A stretch of DNA of 64,000 bases from Gyromitra esculenta (GCA_038503075.1 JBCAML010000005.1:372001-436000), one strand, 5' to 3'; shown: positions 36,636 through 51,000, numbered from the stretch's first letter. The notes: generated from the letters alone by a model not told the origin. Program-made: numbers and translations.

Positions 36636-39600
36636 ATCGGGGGTTTTTTTCGTACGAAAAAAATAATACTTCGTTTTACTCTACAATAGAGGGGAAGGAG
36701 GGGGGAAATGGACGAAGGATACGTGGCGACGATCGAAACGCACCAAACCAAAAAAGTTTTTTCTCTTAAACGCAAAAAAAGGGATCAAGGTTTACATTCA
36801 ACTAATCTTCGCTCACTTTTTCTTGATACCAATTATTTTCATCTGCAGTTGCTTTTTATATATATATATACCATGTCGACTGACTGGATCCTCACAATGG
36901 ATACCCCATCTCTTTTGTCCTTATTTTTCCGCTCCTTTGGTTTTAAAAGTTATCGTGTATTTTCAGATGCCCCGAGATTTGACATCAGCAGCATGTATGC
37001 TTGCTTTTTTTTCCTTTTTTGTTCCTTTTTTTCTCTTTCTTTCCGCCTCACATTTGTAGGTAAGTGCATTTCTGCAAAAAGCCCAACATAACCTAGTGAA
37101 ATCAGCACGTTTGTTCGGGAAGACTGTTCAGTGGGTTAGTTTCTTTCTTTCTTTCTGGGGTACATGTTGTATGTTGGCGTTTCTCCTTTTTTTTTCAAGT
37201 ACGTATCTTGCTCGATCGATATTTTTTCTTGTAAGTTTTTTTAATGGCTTTTTTTTTTTAAATCTTTTTGTCTTTTAACTCTCTCCTCCCCCCTTTTTTG
37301 TTTGCCTACCTCCCATTCATCAAAACTGAGCGGGTTCTGGCAAGGTACGCACGCGTATGCAGCGAGGATAACAATGTACGTACCTCAAGCACAGCCAGGA
37401 GAATTAAAAAATACAACACCATCCCTCCCATACAGCTCTGTATGAGGCTAGAGGGCTAAGGCTTGCAATTGCTACCTATCTTTATGACCATGTTGTACAC
37501 GATGATGGTTGTTAGACACGTGAATTTAGCGTACCTACCCCACTACCTTCTCTACTTACATGATAATTCATACACTCGACCTGGTTGATTATTTATCCGT
37601 CATGCAGGCGGGACGGAGGGCGGACACGTGGGTTCGCAACTCTGGCGCACAACACAACGCACACACTCGAACCAGGGCGTGTTGTGCTGGGCACCAAAAG
37701 AAAGCAGCCGGGATCTTGATTGATGCACTAAATCTCTGCAGTCCCGGTGTTGCTAAAACACTCTACGTGAGAGAATTCCAGATGCATCCACCTGGATACG
37801 TAGGACTCTACTCAGTCGTGATGCCGGTAACCTCTCTGACAGCGACGAAGTGGAGCATCAGAGAGGGTCACTTCCTATTGACTGCCTAGATGGCTTTTCA
37901 TAGTGGAGAAGCCGGCTCCAATTGATAATTTCATTCCCGATATTTCGGGTGGGCCTTGTCAACGTCAACCCTCTCCCGAGAAGCACGTATGGGCCCGCGA
38001 CAACTCAACAAAAGCAACCACGGGCCAACACTCGTACCATGAAGACTACTAGTATAACTGGAAGGAACGACGGATCAAGGCTTTAAAACAGGGTTTTGCA
38101 ATCGGTATTCTGTACGTGATATTACAAGTTGTTTGCAGGACAACGAGGCTTGCTCGCGGCTTCCAAAGTCTATGTGTCCGCCGCAGCCGAATTCAGCGAA
38201 GGGCAGTGCTTGAAGTTTTTTTAGACCGCGATACATGAACACTAAAAGACCACATTCGACTAAAATCAGGCATTGAGCGTGCATTATCAAAGTGCAGGTT
38301 ATCAATGCACTCCCTACTTCACCAATGGCTCCTGCCTCGACCACAGCGAATCTTGCTCTAGCGACCGATGGCTGCTGTCATAATCACCGATAGTTCTTTC
38401 TGACTCCTCTGAACCATAAATATACTGCAACACTTGATTGATTGGATTATGGTTGCGGAGATGGCAATAAAATTTCCGGACCACAGGTTGATATGGATTT
38501 CCTCCAATTGTCTCATGTGCCAATGGTCAAACATCAAACCTCCTGCAACCTCGTCCAAAGAAGCTCTCAAGCATGGAGCTATGAAAGTACGTAAGAAAAG
38601 ATCAAGGAATGCATTGCTTACTGGTCAAAGGGAATTGGCTACAGCCATTGAGTCACGAAGGTCTCCTCCTATGTAAACTCTAATGACCATACCTTTCTAT
38701 TCAACTTCAAACAGGACAAGGTCTCAGAAGTAAACCATGGGGATCAAAGTATTCTGTTTCCGTTGCGGCCTTTTTGGACCTCTAAACACCAGTAAATCTA
38801 GACTAAGACTCAGACTTGGAGTAGAAAGTCAACCTATCTAACAATAAGCACAAACACCGTGGTCAAAACAGTAATTCCGTAAACGATGATTGTCTCGCAC
38901 AATAGAACTAGAGTACCACTGCCGATGCTGATGAGTTGATGCCGCGTCACACCTCACTAGCGCTATATTCAATCACGCCCCAATTCGTCAATATTTTCTT
39001 TAAGGTCTTTTAAACTTTGTACCTAAGCTGGACTTGTGGCCACCGCAAAATATTAAATGGAGCCGTGGCTTGCTTTGAAATTTTGAAAAGATTTTACCTG
39101 ATAAACGTGTCCCATGTATTATCGGGAAGTGACTTAATACCAAAACAATCGACCTCTAGCCATAAGCTTGGAGACACGAAACTGACGCGTTGATTTGCAA
39201 TCTACACCGTGGACTAACTCATTACTTGTTTTCAACTATACATCTCTGTCAAGTTCTCTTTCAGCGTACCCTTCGAGCCAAAGCCAGTCCTCTATCTCGC
39301 ATAGCCACACAGTATTATTGAGTAACTATTGAGTGCTATGTTTGCCATATTTTAGGTTGTAAACCTCATTCTAAGCACGAAACTAATACCCTCGACCTAC
39401 TGATAGACCTCGCGTCCCATCGGTAAAAACCACTATCGTTAAGAGTTACTCGGATTATAGCAGTCGCATTAGCTTATACACTAGTACCACCAGCCATTTG
39501 AACCCTATTCCTCTTTGATATCGGTGCCTTTCAACCCTACTCCATCAAGAACGAGCGACCCTATACGCCTACACCTAACTAGAGTCGACTCCACATCGAC

Positions 39601-40733
39601 AATTGACGGAACTCGTTTTATGTAGGTAATCAACCTAAAGTAGCTATAGGCTCATCAACATATATGGGTGTTGATTGAAAAGTCAATACCTGTGGTTACA
39701 AGAAGAGGGATTTCCAGTGAGATAGAGTCACTATCAACGAGAATCTTTAGGTATCACTCGGTACAGCCACTTTTAGTGCCAAGACTCTCTAACAGCTGAC
39801 CCACCAACCCACCAGCCCACCAACCCCCAGCCCCAACCGTTCTTACTATCGATTTCACTCATCTTGAACTTTAAGAAAACTAGGCACTAAAATTTGAGGG
39901 ACCCGGATTCTGCTCAACCCATTATCCAAACCAATGATATCGAAATCTCGACCACATGTGTCTAGACTCCAGAGAAATCAAACCTTTCGGGGGCCTCCGA
40001 AGACTTGGCAGGGGGCGACTTATGCACGATGGGATTTCCCGCAGCAGGGTGGGTGCAGGCCAAGCCGCATCAAGTTATCGATACAGCAAAACCTCCGAGA
40101 TTCCAACTGTTTTGGGTATTCACTAACAAACACCCCAAATTTGATGTCCTTCATAACCATGACCTCAGCACCAACCGTCTAGTTAGAGCTATCAACCGAG
40201 ACTCGCGATATCTACGTTTAAAACCAACGGTAGCTATCAAGATATGTATCTTATCACGAGATTATATCTAGCTTCGTAGAGCTGTTCCAAACTGAGCCCC
40301 GCTGGGCCTCATTGAATTAGTGACTGCTTTGATCGGCTAAACAACACAATGAAAATAATCGGACTCTCCGACAAGATCCCCATCTTATTATCCCTTCCTC
40401 ATTGCCACCTGCCCGATTGGTTTGCTAAAAGATACACGAGCTGTATCTACTGGACAATCACTAAAATCCTCGAGAAACCTTACCAGCCAAGCCTCAGCCA
40501 AGCTATGATATAGAACTCACTATTCTGATTACCGACGGAGAACCTCGTTTTCGCAGGTCGCAATATTAGCCTTTGTTCGTCGGGGGGATTCCTACATAAG
40601 GTGATTTTCCCTCACGGTTTTTGCAGATCCCTTTGAGCGCCTCGAATGAATCAACGGTATTATCGCGCTCTATCTGTCGCGGATTCACCTGCTACCGCCA
40701 ATTTCATACCGTTGGTCAAGTTGAACTCTAGTC
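36636..40733. other. intergenic, no gene supported
   Basis: 36.6-37.3 kb is a T-rich 3' flank with long T runs. 37.3-40.6 kb has only short frames. A minus-strand stretch around 38314-38570 has two overlapping open frames that read somewhat like protein, but neither has a recognised motif. The last 400 bp is the 5' region of the nucleotidase gene and contains a 69-codon upstream frame from ATG 40646 that overlaps its start. Confidence 0.4.
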
Positions 40734-42914
40734 ATGAAGTCGCAGCTTCTCGCTCTGGGGGCATTGGCCTTAAGTTGGCCAGTTACAGGTTTCGTCAATG
40801 CGGAGGTGAAAGTGGACACGCTCGTTTCCCGTCGTCTACAGAGGCGGTTTATTGATGCCGATGGGAACTACAATATCTCGCTTTACCACATCAATGATGT
40901 TCACGCGTAAGTATCCTTTCAACTCAATTGCGCATATATTTGTAAGTAGGGTTAGGGCTAAGAATATCTGTTTACAGGCACCTTGACCAATTCCGCTCCA
41001 GCGGTACTGACTGTACCGATCCAACAAAGGGTAAAGCAACCTTGTAAGCCCTTTTTTTGCATATAATTCTAAGAAATTCACTGTAGGTTGCTTTGGTGGT
41101 TATGCGCGGGTGAAGGATGTTATCGACAAGACGAGACCAACCCACAAGGATGCTTTATTCCTGAATGCTGGTGACGAATTCCAGGTTAGTATCTCTTTCA
41201 TTAATTGCTAATCAATAGTTCCGTTCCGCGCCAGTAGCTTATTTTTGAGATTAGGGTACTTTATTCTATAGTTTCTACGGGGGTGAGAAAATTGCGGATA
41301 CCCTCAACCAGCTTGGCTTCGATGCTATGACCGTCGGAAACCACGAGTTTGACGCTGGGGATGATGTCCTCGCTGCATTTGTAAGTATATCTTCTACCCA
41401 CTATGCCTATTAAATAGTATATTCTAACCTGTGTGACTCAGATCCAAAATCTCACATTCCCGGTCACCTCCTGCAATATTCATTCCGACAATAAGGCCCT
41501 CAACGAGTCGTTAGTCCCATACGTTATCTTCAAAGAACATGATCTTGCAGTGATCTCTGTAACTACCGAAACCACCCCCCACATCTCGAATCCTGGCGAC
41601 GGGACACATTTCGAGGACCCAGTGACAGCCATCCAACGAACTGTGGACCTCGTCAAAGCGAAGGAAAATGTTACCAGAATCGTCGCCTTGACCCATATCG
41701 GCTACGACGAGGACATCAAGCTTGCGAAAAAGACTAAGGGCATTCATTTAATCATCGGTGGCCATTCGCACACTCTTCTCGGTGACATGGAAGGTGCGCA
41801 AGGCAAATACCCGACTATTGAGAAGAACGAAGACGGCGACGAAGTCTTCATCGTGACTGCGTAAGCATCTCCCTACAAGCCACCTTCCAAGTAATATTTT
41901 CTAACAGTATGGCTAGTTACCGTTGGGGCGAATATCTCGGATACATCGACGTTACTTTCGATCCCGAGGGGAAGATCTTGGCCTACAACGGTGCTCCAAT
42001 TCATCTTACGAACACTACTGCCCAGGACCCCGGTCTCCAAGCACAGATCACCGAATGGAGGGGACCATTCGAAAAGCTTGCCGCGGAAGTAATCGGTGAG
42101 AGTAACGTGGTCCTTGAGCAGGAGACCTGCCAGAAGGAGGAATGCACTTTGGGCGACTTCATGACTGATGCAATGCTTGACTACCGTATCGGGGGCAATC
42201 CCGGCGTTGCTGGCGCTATCATCAACGCCGGTGGTATCCGTGCTACTATCGATGAGGGCCCGATTACCCGTGGGGAGGTGTTGACTTCTTTCCCTTTCGG
42301 TAATGCTATTGCGGAGCTTACGTTCACTGGGAAAAAACTCTGGGATGGATTCGAGGGGATTGTGAGTGGGGTTAGTGTTTTCAACAACGAACCAGTTACC
42401 AGCTTCGTCCAGGTTTCAAAAGGCATCAAGATTACATATAACCCTAAGAACGCCGAGGGTAGTAGATTGATTTCATTGGAAATCGGGGGAGCTCCAGTGG
42501 ATCTCACAAAGGATTATACGATCGTCACTTTAGACTTCCTGGCAGGCGGCGGTGACAACTTCTGGTACGCTCCAATAATTTATGCAGCGAATTATATATT
42601 ACCTAGTATTAACTTTATACAGGCCCACCGAAACCGAATTCGTAACTCTCGATACCCAAGACGAAGTTCTCAGAGCCTATATCGAGAAATCGTCGCCGGT
42701 CAACATTAAATTAGACGGTCGTATCTCGACCACCGACGAGACAAAACCTGTGAACGGTAGCAACCCTTCTACTACCAATGCTCCTAATAGTACTATTAGC
42801 GCAACTTCGTCTCCCTCGGCCTCCGCTACGAACTCTAGCGATGCGGTGATGATATCTAGTGGGTGGAGCGTGATTGCAGCTGTTGTTGTTGGTGTAGTGA
42901 CGTGGGCATTTTAG
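40734..42914 (+). CDS. 5'-nucleotidase family metallophosphatase, GPI-type
   Basis: Calcineurin-like two-domain 5'-nucleotidase that would hydrolyse nucleotides at the cell surface. Seven exons: 40734-40906, 40978-41030, 41087-41184, 41255-41380, 41442-41860, 41917-42564, 42623-42914; 602 residues. A signal peptide is present at residues 1-23. Metal-binding motifs are NDVHAHL (Asp55, His57), NAGDEFQGT (Asp105), GNHEFD (Asn137, His138), LTHIG (His235) and GGHSHT (His258, His260). The C-terminal nucleotidase domain carries NAGGIRATIDEGPITRGEV. The end is a Ser/Thr/Asn-rich linker and a hydrophobic tail (VIAAVVVGVVTWAF), typical of GPI anchoring. Exon 6 has two in-frame acceptors 9 nt apart (41907 and 41916); the second gives the conserved AYRWGEYLGY and was chosen. 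Confidence 0.95.
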
Positions 42915-45900
42915 CGCATTTTAGCGCAGGAGATGATTTGTGTATGATTAGATACGCCTTTTAAGCAGCGCAGACGAATATTATGTATGATGTTTGTATG
43001 AAACTGGTATTCTTACCCATGATGTATATAACCCCGTGACCGAGAGATTAGCTCATCAAAAGCAGTGCGAGAGATTAGAAGAAAATAAGTATGGTTATTA
43101 CTACTCTTATTAAGCTCGGAAACTTAAGGTTGGGAACTGGATTGGATAGTTTCATTTATCGAGTGATTCTAGGTGATGCAAGCAAGTTTTACGTGCATAA
43201 AACTCAATTTGCTTCCTGGTTAGAGAAATCACGTGTATACAAAATAAGTCCATTACCAATCGCCAGAGCTTGGTTCCCTGAATAGTACCGGTAGCTACAC
43301 GCGTAATTCGGATCAATTTCGCTCGAATAGTTACATCAGAGCCAAACCTCTGTTGCTTGTGCCAGGTACCACAGCTCTCTCGTTAATTACACTCACCTGT
43401 CGTTCCGCCTCCACACGCACATCCATATAATCACACACAAAAGCTAATTCACATGCAAGCAAACAAAATATCGCCCCAGAAACATATGCTGAAGCTGTGG
43501 GACTACGCGCTGTCCCAACAAAATAAAAGCAATAATTTGCATCACCCTTATCTCCGCTGAGGTTTGGACTACACGGTAGTACAATACAATAATGAGTTTC
43601 AAAACACACGTAAGCAACCACATGTCGACACCACAGCTGCATCACTTCTATTAGTGGACCCTCTCTACTATACTCCTGATGGCCTCATATTTGGCTAGCC
43701 TTTGCCAATCACTCGATCTTCTTCCCTGTGCAATCGTGGGGGCGTGGAGATCTATATCTTGTATCACGAGAAAGAGCCTTCCTTTCCTCGAAGTTTGCAA
43801 AAAGGTCAATTGTTCAGTGTGCTCTCCCGGGGCCCGTGGGTGAACCAGCGCCAATGGAGCACACAGTTACAGCCATTTACTATCACGTTTAATCTGGTTG
43901 GGTGAGTATGGGGAGCAAGCTGTCTGACCCAAGGATATACTGTCATACCTGTTCAGGAAACCAAAATACTGCACATCAATGCTGCTGTGGAATAGGTTTC
44001 TGGTTACATCCAGAACCATACAACCATAAGCCCTTTGTTATCCCAAATCCGACTTGCCTATTTTTTTCCCTTATATACGAGCGGGCCGGGTCGCTAATAA
44101 AAACCCCTTAGGAAAAAGTCCGAGGAGGAGTGGTGATCCAGGAGGTTAATATAATGCGGAAAAAAATAATTTCGATTAGAATATCATACAATGTGACCGA
44201 ATCCGGCACCGCCAAGAACAGCTGCAGTCAGTTGACGTGCTCTCAATCGGGCAACAACAAAAAAAAAAAATATCTCATCAGAAAAAAAAAAGGGAGGAAT
44301 CCATAAACATCATATGTAGCAGCGGACCATATACGTAATGAGATAAACAAAAAACAGAAAACTCTCAACCTGGCCGGCGGGCGGGCTCCATATCTTATCA
44401 CGGCGACGGGCAACTTATCAATTTTGAATCCCACGGGCGGCGCTAACTCTAGCTTCTACCAGCCCATGAATTGGGGGGGAAGGTTTTTCTTTCCGGACCC
44501 CACGAGCGATCAACTGTATCCCCACGGCGGCTATACCTTCACAATCTTTTGAAGCCCGCGAAGAGCTCTTAAATCCGTTATTGTGTAACGCTATTTTAGT
44601 TCGACCCTCGAAGAGCGCGGGTGATCGGCGTTGCGTTAATTAGTGCTGTGGGTTAGGTTTTGAGTGTATTTAGGAACAAATTGGGTTTCTGTCAGACATT
44701 TTTTTTTTGTTAAATCATTGTTTCGTTGTTTTTAAAGGTACAAGAATGCCACATGCAACCGAAGTTATAGCGTGAACAAAACTTGGGTTTCTGTCAGACA
44801 ATGTATACGTATACATATATATAAAACTACTCTATAGGAATTCCAATCGTAGAAACGCTCATACAATAGGTACCAGCTCCAGACCCTTTCGCATCGGAAG
44901 GCAAGGCGCTAGAAGCTAAGCTACCTGTACTCTTGGCATACCAGAAAGCTGGTAGCATCATACGTGTACGATATTTTCTACGGTTTCTTAGTAACGAAGC
45001 TCTCAAATTCGGGGCCTGTGCGGTTAGCTTCTAAAGAGATCGAAATAGGCTTCTGTCTGAGGGATTATTCCAATATTAGATTAAGAAAGAATATAAATAA
45101 CGCCGTCATAAATTATCACTCGGTTGATATTTGCACCCGCAAACTCTAGCACCAGGACACCAAACATAGTCTTTCTATAGGCCACAGGTGATACTTTGCT
45201 TGATTCATTAAACTTAATACATAGGCCGGAGATATAGCTCTCTTGCTAATAAAAGTACCCGAATGCACAAACCACTTGCTTACTTTGCTGGCTCCCCGGT
45301 CATAGATAGTAAGTCAATCTACAGGATATCGGTAGACAAAACCAACAAGCACCAAGCTTATGTAACTAATGAATGTGCTCGCAGCGGAATAGGCTAGATA
45401 GTGAGCGTTATCACAGAATAGAGAAAATAGCCAGTATAGGGATTCGATTTGTAGCATCCCGGCTTTAACCTATTCCAAGCGATTTCCAGCGTGGCCTAGC
45501 ACATTATTTTAGGCAAGCTAAGAAACGTAGATTCCCCAATTGGCATATATGTTCTACGAGGGTAGATAGTCTCGTATCTAGTTCCATTAGATCGCTTCCT
45601 AGATGTACAGCACGCAGTATTTGTGATCATAGATAGCAAAAGATGATAGCAAGCCTAGATTCTACCACCGTTAAAGCTCGGATTCTTGCCACTACATGTA
45701 ACCAAATATGTTCTCACATATTCTTACTTTATCGGATTTTAGCACAGGAAGTATTCCCGTGTGGAACCTAAAATCAAGCCTTTGAGGAATTATGCTATGG
45801 CTAGCTAGGCCTGGGCCTGTAGAGAGCATTGAATATAGTGGTTATCCTATTCATTAGCCTTATGCATAAGCTCATTACAACCACAGACCCTCCCTGGCCT

Positions 45901-47314
45901 TTCTCGAGCCCTCCGTTCAACAGTTCTTTCGCATGAGAATAAGACCAAAAATACGTAGGCCTATGCCATCACATATATCTCAGTGACCATTAAGATAAAA
46001 ATGGCCTTTCGGTGCACATGTGACCTATGCTTCTAGACCAAAGATTACAGTGAATCCTTCAACGACTATGCCAGACGATCATGGCGACCGGGGAACCATT
46101 CAACCGGTATCATGCATGCAGCTGTCTTGAACATCGGATACACACACACATTCTCTCTCTCCCGCTCGTCCTCTGAGCAGACGCCATTTTTGCACTTAAA
46201 ATCACCCCTCTTCCCCACACACCCCCCCACAATTATATTTACCTCCGTTTGGTCACCGGTACCAAAACCCGGTACCGTACCCATCCAATTTACGCCCACC
46301 CGCCACCGACACAACCTCCGCGTCAAGTCGCCATGCTACCGCGAAAAGAAACAACGGTAAGCAGACACGGATACAGTAGCGTGTGTGGGGGAGGGGGGGA
46401 GGGGGGAGGGTTGAAATCTTATTACTAAACACTAGGGGCGTGACTCCCCTCTCCCCGTGGAAATACAAGGCTGGACTTTATCGCTTGGTGGGTGGTGGTA
46501 GTTTCAGTATTCCGTCACGCATTGCCGTTGTGCAATTGCGCCCTTCCCGGAATCGGGGGGGTTAATTTGGCCAAAGTGAATGCGATGGTTTGACGTATAT
46601 CGGTTGTTGGCCGTGTATGTACTAGCTTTTGCTTAATACCCCGTTGTATTAAGGTTTATTGGACACAGGGAAGCTTAAGCTTGGCTATTTATAGAGAGAG
46701 TTCAGAAAAACCCCCCTCCTTCCCCACCTAAACCCACAGGTAGGATATTCTTGCAAGCCACGAAGAGATATGGCTTTCAATAGCATAGAGTACAACATAT
46801 ACACCCAAGACAAGCAACAACACCGGTTTATCTAAAATGGGAAATAGCAGTGAAGGACGAAATACGGGGGTATCCGCCCCAGCTCACGCGATCACGAAAA
46901 GCCCGATTACTTTATAAAGGACAGCTCGAGTGAGAGACGGTAAATGCGTGCTCCATGTATCTCCGAAAGCCCAGACGTCGGGATCTTCTAGACGGTGGCA
47001 CATGCGGACATGGTATAACGAGCGCGCCTGCTGCAGACTTCCGCCTTCTATATGCAACGAAAACAGTCTGAAAAAAGTATCGGTGATGAGGCACGTTTCG
47101 TTACCATCACCGTGCAGCAGCGGGGACAAGGGCCGAACGCCGCTACCATGCCACGCCGCTAGGTGAGGGGTAAAGTGCGTCCTGCCAATTAAAAACTCGC
47201 CCTACAGAGAAGAACCATTTTCTGTTGTGGTTTCGCGTCTATTTCGGATCGCTATTTCGTTCGGCGGGCGGCTGTCAACAGCGAAGTGTATCTGTCTGCG
47301 CACGAGAAAGTAAC
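42915..47314. other. intergenic, no gene supported
   Basis: Short frames only. Contains an 18-bp direct repeat (listed), a TACATGTA at 45693-45700, A/T runs at 44.2-44.3 kb and a G-rich run near 46385-46410. The segment 46-47.3 kb is GC-richer and probably includes the promoter of the acetyltransferase gene. No RNA gene or mobile element signature was readable. Confidence 0.4.
44681..44800. repeat. 18-bp direct repeat pair
   Basis: TTGGGTTTCTGTCAGACA occurs at 44681-44698 and 44783-44800, each preceded by a GAACAAA-like string. A partial copy (TTGGGTTTCTGTCT) occurs near 48902. The origin is unknown; it may be a footprint of a small repeat. Confidence 0.85.
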
Positions 47315-48048
47315 ATGACTTCAGCAGCAAGACGAGTTACTGTGCGACCATATAACCCAAGCACGGACCTTGGCGATGGCATAGAGATTGTAACAACCCC
47401 ATCAACACTCCCAGCAGTAGTAGTAAAAAAAAAAAACAGTGTTATGGAATTATCAACGGGCTGATATAGCTACTGTAGTGTAAAGTCACAGCTCACCCAT
47501 CAATCCATTCCGCCGCCGATATCCTCCCCCACATATACGCCATCCCATACGTCAACCTTGAACCCGAACTTGCCTTCGTCCTCGAGGCCGCCGGTAGTTG
47601 CGACGACGGTACCAGCGCGACGGTATCCGTGGTAGGCTACATCATCGGAACGGCAAACACGCAATTGTTTGTAGAACGTTACCAAACAACGTACCTCATC
47701 TCGGGGAATTTGCCGGCCCCGATGTCAGGGGATGATGAGCTTCGAAATACGTTCCTTCGCATTCTCCACGAACCGGAGGGGATGTTACACGCTAGACACC
47801 CTGAGCTATTGCAGCAATATCCCGCTCACCTCCATATCGATATTCTGCCGTCTCATCAGGGACAGGGTCACGGTGGGACCCTGATGACGGAGTTTCTCAA
47901 GGAGCTACGCAAAAGGGGGGGAAAAGGGGTCCACTTGGGGATGAGGGCCGACAACACACTAGCCAAAAGGTTCTACGAAAAGAATGGGTTCGGAGAGTAT
48001 GTGGATATCAAGAACGAGGGCGAGACTATGATGGTGAGAGGGGTTTAA
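47315..48048 (+). CDS. GNAT family N-acetyltransferase
   Basis: Two exons, 47315-47389 (75 nt) and 47479-48048 (intron 47390-47478, 89 nt); 214 residues. The acceptor at 47477-47478 (CTGTAG) restores the sequence GIEI-CKVTAHPSIHSAADI, matching the Ile-Cys-x-x-Thr pattern near the N-terminus of related acetyltransferases. Later parts are ILPHIYAIPYVNLEPELAFVLE, VVGYIIGTANT, the acetyl-CoA-binding segment HIDILPSHQGQGHGGTLMTE (Gln-Gly-Gln-Gly-His-Gly loop) and GMRADNTLAKRFYEKNGF. These are GNAT motifs A and B. Fungal members are often described as acyl-CoA N-acyltransferases of unknown substrate; some resemble the acetyltransferase-like domain of O-GlcNAcase. Substrate unknown. Confidence 0.88.
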
Positions 48049-51000
48049 AGTTACCCAGACAGACGGGAATTGGAGGGACCAGTGGACTAAGCCGGAACAA
48101 GATGAGATAGATTAGAGTTGTTTCAAGCTAGTCAATTGCTGCTATGGTAGTTGGGGCCGTAGGCAAGTAATCGTGTAGTTTGCCGGAGATATTCAAATTG
48201 GTTGAAAAGAAAAAGCACACGGCGTGTGATGTCCCATTGAAGCTCCAGATAGGACAGAGAGAGAGAGAACGAGGGCGGAGATGACCAACAAAAACCTTAC
48301 AGTAACGTATAACCTCTTATCGCGGAAAAGCCCCCACCCAGCGCATGTTACCCATGCTGTAGGATCGGACAGTATCCCATACCACGGAAGGGCGAGAGAG
48401 AAAAACAAAACAAAACAAAACAAAAGTAAGAAAACAAAAGCAAGAAAACAAAAACAAAAAAAATAAACGCAATGCAATGCAATGCCGAACCCGGAATCCA
48501 ACTTTCTGTAATTAGAGAGAGAGAGGGGAGACATCCACAACAAAACCCAAATCCAGTCGCGCCAGGTGCACGAACTGTACGAGCGCTGCCAAAGTCGCAA
48601 TAATTCCTTCGGCACTAAATTCGGATGTGATCGTTAGTGCACCGACCCAAAAGTGAAACAAACAGAAGCGAGAATTTCGCTTCCGGGGCGGGGGAGCCCT
48701 CTCTCTGCACCACAAGACTGGGCATTCAAGGAGGGAGAAGAGAAGAAGAAAAAAGAGCTACGGATAACCATTTTTCACTGGGTGGAGTCCAAGGTTTCCA
48801 AGGGCCCGTTTTAAGATGTTAAATCTCGGAGAACCGCAGTGTTGGGTTAGCAAAAAATAAAATAAGAAAAGGGGGGAGGGACTCCAGCGAACCATTAAGC
48901 TTTGGGTTTCTGTCTCAATCGCGCTCGGTATGTACCTCTCGAACATGTCACTTATGATTGATCTCGAGTCCTGGATCGAGGACGTAGAAACTCATGTACA
49001 GCTGCAGCTGAACAAGAAATATCCCCCCTCCCTCCCCATGACACATTTTTCCATGATAGACAGGACTCATATGTACGGCGTATACGCGGGGGATGGATTA
49101 GTCTTTCAGTTGCATGATCCGAATTTCGAGAAGCAGTCTCGCATTCCGAGCATATCACAATGGCGTTTGTGAACCGGACTGCCTAACTATAGCTACATGT
49201 ATACATATCATACCAAACCATAAACTCAGAACCTTCATGCAGAGCTAGTCCATTCCACAAACGCCAACACGGTACGGTATATATAAGAAAATAAAAATAA
49301 ACGCCCAACTGGAACTCCTCACAAGGGCAAGCAAGCAAGCAAGCCCACCGTCCTGGTAGCCTGTCTCATAACTACACAAGGGGACCAAAGTAATGGGTTA
49401 ATGGTATATAAGACCCGCGGTACAGGAATGAGATCATCGGTACGCATCCGGCGAGGTTCGATTGAAACCTCTTACCAAGGTACCCGATATGATATATCGG
49501 AGACGAGTGAGAATACGGCGCAGCAATAACGTGGCGCAGTCCGTCCATACCTTTAAAAACCTCACCCGAACATATGGGGCTACCGAAGAGGGGGAAGGGG
49601 AGGGTGAGGGTAATTAGAGTATGTCGAATGGGGATCGTATGAGGGCGCGGGAAAAATCTAAGCAATGGTAGGCAGCCTGACGTAGAGCTTAGGTTGTTTT
49701 GAATACCTACCAGTACATGTACCTTACATCGAACAGCTCCCCCTCGAGCTATATTTCTCGCAATAACACGCTTTGCTTATTGAGAACATGTACGTATCCA
49801 CCAGCCCCCAACAGACTGCAAAAAGACAGCCCAAGTGAAGAGATGCGTAAAGATTACTTCCTCGTACCACCAAAACGTAGTCCTGCTTGTGGGAAAGATC
49901 TATCTATAGAGCAATTACGAACATTATTACTGCGAAGTCGCCTGAGCAGAGTGCCCCGCCAATCATAGCTCCAGACACATAAAAGCTTAGACGAGCTAGC
50001 GGCTTACGGCATTGCCTTATGAATCCGAGCCAGAAGCGTGATCAGACTGTTTTTTTTTTTCACGATGAGCCGCAGAAAGAAATGCAGCGCCTTAAAAGTA
50101 AGATGATGACCGCCTTGCGGCGGCGGGCCGGACAAAGAGTAGAGTGTATGTAGGTAGGGGGGATATATGTATGCACTTTAGATGGGGGGAGGGGGAATTT
50201 CCCTCTCGTACGTCACTGAGCCTTTCGCATGCATAATACGCACTGCGTTTCTCTTGCGTGTGGAGGGAGGTTTCATTCTCCGTCGCACACGATTTCAGGT
50301 AGAGGTGCAGCCGAGGAAGGACATGTTACCAGCGTGAGCGTTCACCACAGCACGTAGAATAGAGTTGTCCCTGCTCGATGTACACGACAGAGCAGAGAGA
50401 CGAGAAATATGGAAATCGTGTACCCAAAAAGAGGATGACAGGCGGGGGGGAGGATAGAGATGCCATGTGAACTCGAGCTTATTCCCTCAGAGACTGGCCG
50501 GGGAGCCGACTTTCGCGATCGCTTTCATGCGGAGGATTTAATATTGATGATTCCATGCGGCGTTTGCAGGCCGAATCGAGGGGTGGATGGGACTCCAACG
50601 GGTAGAAAGATGTCCCGTTAAGTCGATTTCGATCAACCGACAGCCGATCTTTCCTTTTCCAGGGGAGGCTGCAGCGGTGTCTTGCCAAGCCATCACGGCC
50701 ATGCATCGCATAACTCACGAGTGTGGAGCACAGGCCTTCAGGCTAGCTATATACCTCGAGAAAACGGGGTGCGAAGCTGTGAGCATGGCTTCACCCCGCT
50801 TTCGCGCTGTCCAAGGGGTGGAGCGAGCGAGGGGATCGGTAGAGTTCCACAGACCAGGTCTCTGTGATAACTGGGGATTATTCGTGTGTTTTTAGCACTG
50901 AGGTTCTTGATTTTGTTTCCGTTTCCGTTTCCGTTCTGCTTGTTTCTCCACACCAGCAGCATTCTTGACGACTGCACTGCGGACGACACGGCGGAGGCGG

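Noticed and set aside
38075..38570. Overlapping minus-strand frames with somewhat protein-like reading
   Set aside because: Two frames look equally plausible, neither matches a known motif, and no splice pattern links them.
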